Positions 11,501 through 23,500 of a stretch of DNA of 64,000 nt are shown in pieces. The stretch lies in assembly GCA_934047225.1 (NCBI GenBank), contig OW204001.1, forward strand, positions 14,864,201 through 14,928,200, in the 5' to 3' direction. This DNA is from Ypsolopha sequella (taxonomy: Eukaryota; Arthropoda; Insecta; Lepidoptera; Ypsolophidae). The first letter of the stretch is position 1. Each line of letters opens with the position of its first letter. A program made the position numbers and the translations under genes. The notes below the pieces were generated by a model that worked only from the letters and a program-made list of their open reading frames with translations, was not told the origin of the DNA and did no database searches.

Positions 11501-14500
11501 AAGGTCATGGAAAAGCGGATTGAGGATCAGATATTTTTATACCATCGTCGAAGTGCTGTCAAAAAGTCTCAAGGTGAAGTCTCATACCAAGTTCAGAGTA
11601 TTGTTACGGGGTGGGTTTTCTTTGCTTCAATAGTAATTTTGTTTTCGGAACTTGCGATTAAAATACGGAATGTGTCAATCTATCTGTTCGTTTGACCACG
11701 GGGTCATTTCGCGTTCGCGTTAGCTTTTAGGTGGCTGTATGCCCTTTTATCGTAAATAGATTCGGTTATGGTCAATAGTTTTTGACTTTTCCGACTCGGA
11801 GATTGACACATACGCGTTTGAATTCGTATAGGGTGAACGAGGAACGAGCTAGATTCCGCGATGTGTAAAGGGTTCGATAATCGTCTTTTCAAGTTCCGAA
11901 ATTAAAGTATGTACTTAAATAATGTAGTAGTGCATAGGTCGATTCAGGGGTTGATGGGGAGGGCAGGGAGTATGGTCTCTTCTTAGTATTGCCGGACGTG
12001 GAAACGGGAAGATGTACCAGGGTGACAATGTGGCATAGGGCTAGTCGCGGGGAAATCTTGAAGAGTCAGGCAGGGAGCTTACAGAGCGGAAGTCGCACTG
12101 GGCTAAGATTCAGGTCACCTACTGGTGTGAACGACAGAATCTAGTTTTAACCTCCTCTGGAGGGAAGCAAGCGTCTGGGATGGCCTTGCTCCAGTTTTAC
12201 ATACTGGAAACACATCCCCCATGAAAGGCGATGTTTATGGCAAAGCGTCCGAGCCGTGAAGAGGCTGCGATTTGTTCTAACCTTTGTCATCTGACTGAGC
12301 TGGTCATGGTCTCATATCTATATATTTATATATACACATGAACATATAGGCTATCCCAGCCAGCGGGCTGACGTCCTTTTTACCTACTGTATCACCCCCT
12401 GTCTGAGTAGGGCAAAGTTTTAGGGTGTTAGGCACACACAGGGGTTCCAACTTGCCCCGCGTCTTTCTGTCGATTAGTTGAGGGGTTGTATGGTGTTTGC
12501 TAGCACAATATACAACCACACACACGTTTAATTGTAAATGTGAGGTGACGGACCTCTAGCCTTGAAATCCACACATTTGAAAGCCTAGGAATACTTGATT
12601 TTAGGGCCAAATGTTAGGCAGGTATATTCTAAAATAAAGTCTACTGTTAGGGTATTAATAATTTAATTTGGAGAGATTATACATAGTGAGAGGTATCAGG
12701 TAGCCTTCATCATGGCTTAGGAAAAATAGGTCAGTACATTTAATTTGGTTTAGGTTATAAGGTTCCAAGTATATAGGGATCCCTGAAAATTAGATTTTAG
12801 TGGTTCAGGAATAAGTGTTGTTTATTGACTAGTTCTTTATTTATTTAAGATGGTTTTATAAACCCACAGAACCCTAATTTTTAATACTAAAGCATAAGGC
12901 TTTGATATTGACAATAAATATGAAATGATATCAGTATTAGAAAATATTTGAGTTTCACCACTTAAGGATCTCTAAATATGATGTACTTACTTAGGTATTT
13001 CTTTTAAGAAATAAGGAGGCTTGAGTTTGGCACAAGAATATGCCTAAATCATAGAGAAAGCATACATAAGTCTTGATTTTGAATTCATGTTGATGAAATG
13101 TATTCTGGACTACAAAAGGTCATAACTGTGGTACCTACCAAACCCTTCTTAAGGTCAGTTCTTAGTGAAAACTAAATTGAAATGATTTGAATCTATATTT
13201 ATCAATAAATAAGAACCTTTTACATATCAAATCAAATAATCTGATTGTAGGAGTCCAAAAATAGAGTGCAGTGACTTGACGGCATTGTTTGGTTAGTACT
13301 TACTATCCAGAAGAAAGTTCTTAGGTGAAATAAGAAATGGCTTTGATTTTAATACCCATTTGACTGTTAAATTATTTACTTACTGTGGAAATAGCTCTGG
13401 GAGATTTTATTCAAGAAATAAGAATAATTTCAATCTTTATCAATATTCAATAAACTTAAAATACAAATGATGTATTTGTTTGCATAAAAGTTTTCCATTG
13501 TCTGGCAAACAAGGCCTTAACTATTACTATACACCAAATATGGGGTAGTAAAAGTTGTATCTTCATCATTGGAAATAAATAAATACATCTATGGAACAAA
13601 AACTAAGTTCTATTAGTATTATTATTACTACTTTACCTAGAGCAGGTTTCTCAATCAAAAGTACTTACTTATATTGAAATTATTCTATTCAGTAGTTATA
13701 AAATTGACTACATAAATGGCTGTGATTTGTGAAGGATTGAAAGGAATTCTTACCCATCATTTACAATTATATAAAGATAAAACTACTAGTATAAAGTAGC
13801 TAGTTGCCTATTAAATTCATTTATATAAGGTAATTTATATTGGCTAATTTTCATGTAGGGGGTTCATTAAATGAAACCTATGTACACATGAATGAAGGTA
13901 CGGTAATTAGGTAACTGGTATTGAGTCTGGTAATGGTATAAAAAGATGTCCATATGATGAATTGTGTCTTTGGTATGATTAAGACACGTGCTGATGGATT
14001 CAACATCTTTTCTAATTTAGTTTTAGTAAATTATCTTTATAATATTTTATAAAACATGTACCTTAATTCAAAGAACTAAGTTTCATTTAAAACAAACAAC
14101 CGTCTAACTTTGATACTATGGTTTTGTTCGTACTATATTATGAACTTTACATCTCTAGTTTGGAAAGCCAATGTTAATTACTGTACATTATATTTGCTGA
14201 GAAATGCCTAAATGAGATTAAATAAAACACCAGTTATTCCAAAATATATTCAACCAAATATTTTTCATAAATTACAGCTGTTACGTCACCTCAAGGTTCT
14301 TTTAACTTTAATTCCTCAGCTAGAGATCCCTCTTTAGCTATGTAACCTTCTCAAGACACTAAAAGTTAATAGTGCTAGGGACTAAAATTGTTTCTGAGAG
14401 CAATCATATATTGTACTTAAAAGACAGACAGATAAACACTCTTTATTTGGATTCATGCTCATAAGTTTTGAAGTTTGAACTCTCAAATTAGTCTTTCAGT

Positions 14501-17500
14501 ATAATGTGGACTACGGATGAGAGCACAGCTCTTAAATATTATTTCAAGTTAATGTTTATTCATTCAATAAAGTGAAGTCTCCTGGCTAGAGCACAGCTCT
14601 TAAATTGCTTCAAGTTAACGTTTGTTTATGATTGATAATAGGTAGTTATTATTATAACAGAATACAACTTTTAATAAGGGTTTGTCTAGCTAACTTCATC
14701 TCTGAATCACTTTAAAGAATCTAGGATACTACTTAAGGCACGACGTAAGGTTCTACTCTGACGATCACACTTTGGCCATATATCTGTTAAAATCATTTCT
14801 ATTAAGCACCAAACGTTAAGCTATGTAGGTTGTACGTGGGTTGTTATTGGAATTTCGTTCAGTATGAGCAGTAGTGGTTTTTACAAGAGGTATTAGTACA
14901 ATATGGTTAATCCGTGACCAGGATAGGTATTTGGGCTTATTTCAAGTGATTTGGTGCTTATAGAAATGGTTTGATACAGTAATGTCACCCAGTTTTGGGT
15001 ACAATTTGTTGCTCGTGTAAATAGGAGAAGTGATTTAGAGATTTACTACTTTTTTAGGTAAATATGTTTAGTTATAGGTAGTACATAGTGTATTGTAAAT
15101 TTAGTGCTATGGGGAAAGACAAAATAAACTTTAAACATTCACTTCTTTGGTAGAATAAAGTTGACTCTCGAGGATTGAATTGATTGCATCATTTGTCTTG
15201 AACTTAGGGGGAAGTGCTGCCATGCAGTTTCCTTCTTGTTGGAGTTTAGTTTAGAAATAGCCTTGCACTCATCTCTGTGAGCCGTTGTGTGGTGTTATGG
15301 CATTTACAGTAGATGGTAACAGATCACTTTTACATGAGAGGATTTTGTCCATCCATGTCCATTCAGAATATAGGTAGTGCTCCAACTTTGTACAATCCTT
15401 CAGAAATTATGTTGTAGAGAACTCCATAAGGCAAGTCCGGTGTCTTGCCCTTTTATCGACAGTGTGACTGACATCTGTAAGTAAATGAAAAGGTTTATGA
15501 AATGTTTGTTTATGGTGATGAAAGTTTGTATTTGTACGAACATAATTCAAGAATTTTAATGCTTATTGGCTCTTAGAAACAACGACTATCGCATGAAAAG
15601 TTTCGTTTTCGTGTAATAATTAAGTGTAAATCTAATAATTTCGAAGTAGAATCCAACTGGAAATGTTTACGTTTGAAAAAGCGGTACATACCTTTCTTGT
15701 GAGATAATTTTGCGTCCGAGTTACAGTAGATATGCTCATGGATCATTTTTGGTGTCTTATAAGTGTAGGTAGCTTCTTTAGCGGTACATAGATCCGTCAT
15801 GGAATTTTATTTTATTTTTAAGCGTCCGTCACTGAGCAAATGGCGTTTTGTCATTTGTCAGCTTCAGTTTGAATTTGTTTTGTTTGGTATGTAGAGTTTG
15901 TCACAGGTTAGCGACTTAGCAAGCCCTTTAAAGCGCTAGATATAGGAAAGCTGTTCATATCTAGCAAACATTTTCTACATAATTTTATTTTACTTTAGGA
16001 GACATTTTAGTTTTATAAGTACATTTGTAAGGATTTATTTTTGTTGTATTTCATGTTATTTATAATATTATATAAAATTTATAATGTTATTTATAATATT
16101 TATGTTTCTGTATAAAGAGCTAAACCGAAATATAGAATGTAACCATAGAGTGTATTGATGAATGTAACCACAGCGTTCGTTCCGTTTTGGTGACAATGAT
16201 CATTGTACGCTGGGTTTGCGTTTGGACGTGGGTAGAAATTATTTAAAAGCTGGATTTATTAAAAGGTTTATTGTATTAACAAAAACAAATAAATAAATTA
16301 ATTCAATTTGCAATTATGTCAGTTAAATTTAAATTATGAGAGAGTTAATGATTGTGTACCCTTTATATTAATTTCAAATGTTTGATTGTTTAGACAGATA
16401 GCGTTTAAAGTAGTGGCTAGTGAGCGTACTAGAAGATTGTAATGCTTAAAAGGAATGGGGGAAGTAAGAAAATTACGGGAGTAAAGTTTAATCAGCGTGT
16501 AGTAACACCTTTTGTAACATTGTATACTGTGTTGATGTGTCACATAGGGCTTTGTAAAATTATTTGTCATTTTCCTAGTTCTTAGATAGAGAAACAAAAT
16601 AAGAAGATACAGTACCTCCCCGTTTCATGTGTGTGATGCTACAAAACCTAGTACATACAATAAAACCGACCTGTTTTATGCACTTGTCTCGTTTGCGCTA
16701 CTGTTGAAGCTCGTCGCTTTGTCTCTGTCTTTCGGTGGTGTTTTGATCAAGCAACAAGCTCGATTTTCAATTGACGAACAAGCGTAACGAGGAGTTACTG
16801 AATTAGATTGATAGATGGCGTTAGTTCAGTCTGGTAATAATGCGGTTGTACAATAAGTTTCATGACGAGGTTAAAATGTTTCAAATTCTTTTTTAGCAAA
16901 TTATTGTATTAATTTGTTCTTATTACTACAGATTTATGTTAGCTTTGCAAGTAAAGTCATTTCGAGATTTGCTACTTGCCAAACAGTTAAGTTTAAACAA
17001 ACTATTGACTTTATTTATGGTTTCATTTGCGTTGAAATAAATTACATAATATTCAAGTATATTTACTTTACTTTAATGTTAAGAAAAATTTGATGACGGG
17101 AGATAGTAGAGGGGAGGAGGGTGACTGTCAAATGTCGAATTTCAATATAACAAGAGAATTCTATTTATGATGGAGGTTATTTATTTACACTACATATCTT
17201 ATCTTATCTGTTGATTTAGAATTCTGGATAAACCATGGTGAGAACCACATGGAATTTAGTTCAGTAGGTATCTAGTGCAAATGTTGATGTGTGAGTTACA
17301 AATAGACAACGTGTAAAATATAGACGACGCTATCTATAATTAATTGAAAATTATTTGTACGTAATATACATATTAGTGTGTGATATGTCTATATAATGTA
17401 TTTATATGTTTTATGATTAATTATCGATTCACATTCGGCAGGGTTCCGTGCGCGAGGTTTAGATGTATTGTCTTGCTTTGTAAGCATAGACCACCTCCCT

Positions 17501-20500
17501 CTTTAGGCAGTTTTGGGGATCCTTTGTGAAAACATAAGTAGATGCATGGGTTCCGACGATTGGTTCTCCAACTTAAAGTTGACAGTTACATGGGTAAATA
17601 AACTAAAGCTGTCTTATTTAAATAATAGTTTTCATTTTGGTTATTCTCAAAGTAAATATAAAGGTGTTGTCTGTACAAACAGGTATTTGACATTTTGTAC
17701 AGCATGAGTGTATTGTATATATATTTGAGATTGGGCAGGAGTAAGTTGAGTAGGTTTTCATATCACGTTTTGAAAAGGAGTTACAATTAATATTATGTCA
17801 GTACCAAACAAACAATTATGGAAAAGAGTATTTATTTTAGTTAGTTGAGAATGGGGGAAGGTTAAATATAGTAGGTTTAGTAGTAAAAAAAAAAAAAAAT
17901 ATTTAAATTTAATTAATGTACTATTGATGTGATCGTACACAAAGTAAATACTTACCTATAATGTTTGAACTTTGGATTTTACAAATAATAGATACGGGAT
18001 GAAGAATGAATTGGTAATGGGTAATGGAATTAGGGTTCTGTATGTAAAGTCTCATTTTCAATTAGGGGGTCCAGTATGAAAAGTAATGAGTGATTATAAT
18101 TCAAATAAGAATCTGTAAGTGTAAATTTAAAATGGGAATAAGCTATTAGTAGAAAATTGGCCGTCAACCGATTAAGAGGTTTGGCTGATTTATTGATGGT
18201 CCAAAATAATGATTTCTGATAAAAATTTAAAAATATATATAATGTTAGGTGAGATATGTAAGTACGTTGTTTCAAATAGAAAATAAATAATACTGTCAAA
18301 ACTTTATTTTATTAAGGGGAAGTAATCTTACATACGTAAAAGAGAGAGGAGTAAATTATTAGTATGACAAGGGATGTGTTAGTAGTAGTATAGAAAAGGT
18401 TATAGATCGCGTGTTAGTGTATTTATAGTTTTGGACTAGAACTTCAGGGTTGTGTATTCAAATGCATTGTGGCAGAGTGGTTGAATGTTCACATAGGAAG
18501 TCGGAAGCCGGGAGTTCGAGAATCTGATGACGTTTACGTATTCCGAATTAATCTTTTGTGTTTTATACTGTCTTCTTATTCGTAAAGGTTGTTTTATTTA
18601 TGTAGATGTTATGTTAGTAATAAGTTATTCCTTATTTATGTTTGGTACCTGTAATAGCTTTTATTTTACGTTTAATTTCACAAGTGGATGAATGCATGAC
18701 GTCAATATTTATTTACTAAGTTTGAGCTGTACATGCAACCAGTGTCTATGTACTATTAAACTTTTATAAGACTGAGGGTCCAGTTAAATTATATCTATCT
18801 TGTAAACGAAATATAACTGAACAACCTACATTTTAGATTAAGTACATAGCTAGAACTAAGCGATTGCAAAATTTAAAGACTTAGTCAATGAAAGTAGGGT
18901 TTCCTGATGATATCTACTGAAATCATTAGATTGCTATTTTAAAACAATTATTACTGCTGTTAGTAAAGACTAGAATAACTTAAAAATATTCTAAATTAGT
19001 TAGCATTTTCTTATTATAATTTGTAGGGGTGTCAATATTAATTGTAGTATTATACTATTTTTGTTTACTTACAGGGAGAATACCTTCGGTTATTGATATC
19101 AGACAGAATTTGATAATTAAATGAAAAAAAAAAAAACTGTTAATGACTTTCATTGGTAGTTAGATTTTTACTTTAAGGAATGAAATAAAATCTATTTAAT
19201 TAGAAAATGTCTTGTTTTATTTAATGAAATATTTAAGGACAAATAAAGAAGGAAGTAGACAGTACGCCACTGATGAAATTTTGTATTTTACAGGTAGATG
19301 AGGAGGAATTTACTTATTAAATACAAAGAAAAGTAAGATTGGGGGGAAGTAGAGAAGAGAATTCAAAATTTATGAAATTTTAATATGTTGACTGTGTAAA
19401 TGCTTTATTAATTGATATTAAAATAAAAATAAAAAAAAGTACAAGGTCGTATTTTACTAAATGAATTTATTAAGAAGAAATGAAATGTGAAAATATTTGG
19501 AAGTTTAATAAAAGCAGTTTATTCCAATTTCTTGTTGTCTTATTAAAAAAAAAAAAAAAAAAAAAAATAGTAATAAAAATTAAAAAAATTAATTTGGGTT
19601 TTATTTTAGTTAGTGGTAGTTAGTTATGTTATAAGTTAGTTTATAAGTTGGCTCAAAGGGTATTAGCTTAAGAGGTATTAAAGGATAATAATTTTAAATA
19701 AGAGGTACTTAAATCATTTAGATTTGTCCATATTTGTTGAGCTGGTGGTTCGTTAGAGAAAGTGTTAGAGAGAATGAGGAAGGAAGTATGTTGTCGGTGG
19801 AAGATATAGAAAGATACGACCATGACAATTAACTTTGTCTTTGGCAAAGAAAAGGGCTCTAGCGAGACAACAGTTTCGGGAATGTGGACTCATGTTTATT
19901 GTTGTGTTATCCTGGAGACATTACACTACACAAAAAACTATTTAGTTGAAAAGGAGTTAGGTTAGAGTCACCTTGACTAATCAGCAGTATAAACTGCGAT
20001 TCTAAATAGTTTCACTACACACGCAGCTAATGCATATTTCCTCGGCAACTATACATTCTCCGAATGGTTGATTATAATTTAACATTGGAAGAGATTCTAG
20101 ACTGGGGAATTAGTTATTTGGGTACTTATCCTAAGAGCTATTAAAGTGATCTCGATTCAAGAAAGAGACACAAAGGCGCATCTATTGTTCAAATTGAAAA
20201 AATAGAATTTGGCTAGAAGGTCGTTGTGTTACCACTAGGGTAGAGTTAATTCACAACTAACTTCTTTGAAGGATTGAGATCTCCTTGTTTGATGGATATT
20301 TATTTGTAATTAATAAACCTATAGATTAGAATTTCTACTGATTTAATTTTTGATTAACCGTTTGGTATAAAAATTACACCACACATATTCATTCTGGGAG
20401 GAACATGATAATAAATACCGAATTTATTTAGATATGGTTATTTTTTATGCAATTGTGAATGGGCATATTTGCCAATGTTGACAATTGTCGTATATGACAT

Positions 20501-23500
20501 TTTACGTGTCTAGCACTCTGCGTAATTAACTTTGTGTAGATATGCACTCATGAATATAAGCGTAGTTGAAAATCAGCGAATACTTGCATTTTGGCGTTTA
20601 AAAGGGCTTTGCGTATATTTAAAATAAGTTATGTTTTATTTTTTTTGTTATTCTTTATGTAATTGTGAGTGGGCATATTTGCCAATGTTGACAATTGGCG
20701 TATATGACACTTTATGTGTCTAGCAGTCTGCGTAATCAGCTTTGTGTAGATATGCACTCATGAGTGTAAGCGTAGTTGACAATAAGCGAATGCTTGCATT
20801 TTTGCGTTTAAAAGGGTTTTGCGTACATTAAGAATAAGTTATATATTAAGTTAGTTTTAAAAGGTACATAAAGGTTGTGTTAAAAAGGTAAAGGTGGTAT
20901 AAAAAGGTAAAGGAGGTATTAAAAGGTAATGGTGGTATTTTAAAGATGTAATGTTAATAGTCATGTTAAATGGAAGTAATTAAAATTAAATAGGTTCATA
21001 TTTGTAGGGCTGGTGGCTTGTTAGGGAAATTGTAAGAGCGGACGAGGAAGTCAGAGTGTGTTGGTGGAAGGAATGGAATGAAACGACTCTGACATATGAC
21101 TATGACGTTGACAACAAAAAGGGCCCTAACAAGACAACAGTTCGAAGGTGTGGACTTAAATTTATTGTCATCATATCCTGGAGACTATATACTTCACATA
21201 AACTTTTAAGTTGAATTGGTGTTAGGTTAGAGTCATAAAGACTAAAAGACAGTATGTACTGTGATACTTAAAGGTTTAACTCTACACGCAGCTAATGCTA
21301 TCTTCGGCAACACGACACATTCTCCGAATAGTTGGTTAGAATTTAATGCTGGGAGAGATTCCGAGCTGAACTATTGCTCATTTGGGTATCTGGATCTGGA
21401 TAGCTATTAAAGTGATCTTGGTTTATGAAAGAGGCGCAAAGGTGTGTCTACTTAAATTGAAAAAATAGAATTTGGCTAGAAAATCTTTGCGGTGTCACTA
21501 GGACAAGGTCGTCTCACAAACGATCTCTCTGGGAATTTCAGATCTCCTTGTTTGACGGACAGATTATTCGTGAGCAATTAAGCCATGGGTTGGAGTCTCG
21601 ATCGATTAAGTTTTGATTAACTACTTGGTATAAACACACACCACACGTGAACGGTCTGGGAGAAAGGTGGTAATAAATTAATATCAGAGTGAACATTGTT
21701 ATCGTGTATTTGTGAATGATGGGAGAGAAAATTTCCTTCGTTTAAGGCATGCTAATCTGCGTAAATTTTAGGGGAAGAGCTGTAACAGATCGGACCTCAT
21801 CTGTTCACGTCTCAATTCACAAATAAATGTTCTTATAATGGACAGGAAGATTGTTGTATGCAATCAAATAAATTACGTTTAAATAAATAAAGCAAATTGA
21901 AATCGATCGCGTCAAATTACTGATTTTAAATAATAAATACAGTAAACTAAACCTCTGGCCCAAGCAATCGGTCCAATATTAAATAGATTAAAAACAAACT
22001 TTCGATTTCAAACATGATGGTTTCCATTCATGCGTGAACCCTAGCAAACTGTAAGTTATTACAATGTAGACGATACGGCGGCACTGGCAGTTGCTGTATA
22101 CCCATCTCACTCGCTCTTATATCTGTTATCATTTTGTCTCTTTTGGTCGATTTCTTATTGGCGTCAAAAGGACTGCGAGGTTTTCATAGGAAAATGGATC
22201 TTGTAACGATATGCATTAGGTTGACTCCAATAAGGTGTGAATAGAGAGTGTGGTGAGAACGGAAAGAAGGCAGAGATTGGTGAGAATAGGGAGTACAGAG
22301 AGTATGGAGAGTATAAAGAGAAGGAAGAGTATGGAGAGTATGCAGAGAACGGCACCGAGTATATAAGGTCATGGAAAAGCGGATTGAGGATCAGATATTT
22401 TTATACCATCGTCGAAGTGCTGTCAAAAAGTCTCAAGGTGAAGTCTCATACCAAGTTCAGAGTATTGTTACGGGGTGGGTTTTCTTTGCTTCAATAGTAA
22501 TTTTGTTTTCGGAACTTGCGATTAAAATACGGAATGTGTCAATCTATCTGTTCGTTTGACCACGGGGTCATTTCGCGTTCGCGTTAGCTTTTAGGTGGCT
22601 GTATGCCCTTTTATCGTAAATAGATTCGGTTATGGTCAATAGTTTTTGACTTTTCCGACTCGGAGATTGACACAGACGCGTTTGAATTCGTATAGGGTGA
22701 ACGAGGAACGAGCTAGATTCCGCGATGTGTAAAGGGTTCGATAATCGTCTTTTCAAGTTCCGAAATTAAAGTATGTACTTAAATAATGTAGTAGTGCATA
22801 GGTCGATTCAGGGGTTGATGGGGAGGGCAGGGAGTATGGTCTCTTCTTAGTATTGCCGGACGTGGAAACGGGAAGATGTACCAGGGTGACAATGTGGCAT
22901 AGGGCTAGTCGCGGGGAAATCTTGAAGAGTCAGGCAGGGAGCTTACAGAGCGGAAGTCGCACTGGGCTAAGATTCAGGTCACCTACTGGTGTGAACGACA
23001 GAATCTAGTTTTAACCTCCTCTGGAGGGAAGCAAGCGTCTGGGATGGCCTTGCTCCAGTTTTACATACTGGAAACACATCCCCCATGAAAGGCGATGTTT
23101 ATGGCAAAGCGTCCGAGCCGTGAAGAGGCTGCGATTTGTTCTAACCTTTGTCATCTGACTGAGCTGGTCATGGTCTCATATCTATATATTTATATATACA
23201 CATGAACATATAGGCTATCCCAGCCAGCGGGGTGACGTCCTTTTTACCTACTGTATCACCCCCTGTCTGAGTAGGGCAAAGTTTTAGGGTGTTAGGCACA
23301 CACAGGGGTTCCAACTTGCCCCGCGTCTTTCTGTCGATTAGTTGAGGGGTTGTATGGTGTTTGCTAGCACAATATACAACCACACACACGTTTAATTGTA
23401 AATGTGAGGTGACGGACCTCTAGCCTTGAAATCCACACATTTGAAAGCCTAGGAATACTTGATTTTAGGGCCAAATGTTAGGCAGGTATATTCTAAAATA

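Larger units (their letters stand above)
10917..14900 (+). repeat. Left LTR, 3,984 bp
   Basis: Begins TGTAACAGATCGG, ends tattagTACA. It differs from the right copy at three places that I could find (t/g near 11813, c/g near 12369, a/t near 14729), about 0.08 percent. U3 carries a purine-rich tandem tract (11385-11490) and a TATA box. Confidence 0.9.
14901..21780 (+). other. Interior of the giant LTR element, non-coding
   Basis: 6.9 kb with no convincing frame. The plus strand is poor in C and rich in A, G and T from about 17,000 on, with many GGGGAAG-type purine runs and an A23 run at 19546-19567. It holds a tRNA-like piece near 18470 and the repeat array 19730-21780. Confidence 0.7.

Noticed and set aside
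11300..11695. Several overlapping small frames on both strands, repeated at 22164-22559
   Set aside because: They come from the purine-rich tandem tract in the LTR, overlap on both strands, and have only low-complexity Tyr/Ser or Glu/Gly content.
16334..18299. Minus-strand frames of 60-89 codons inside the giant element
   Set aside because: Short, AT-driven, without motif or conservation evidence; expected by chance.
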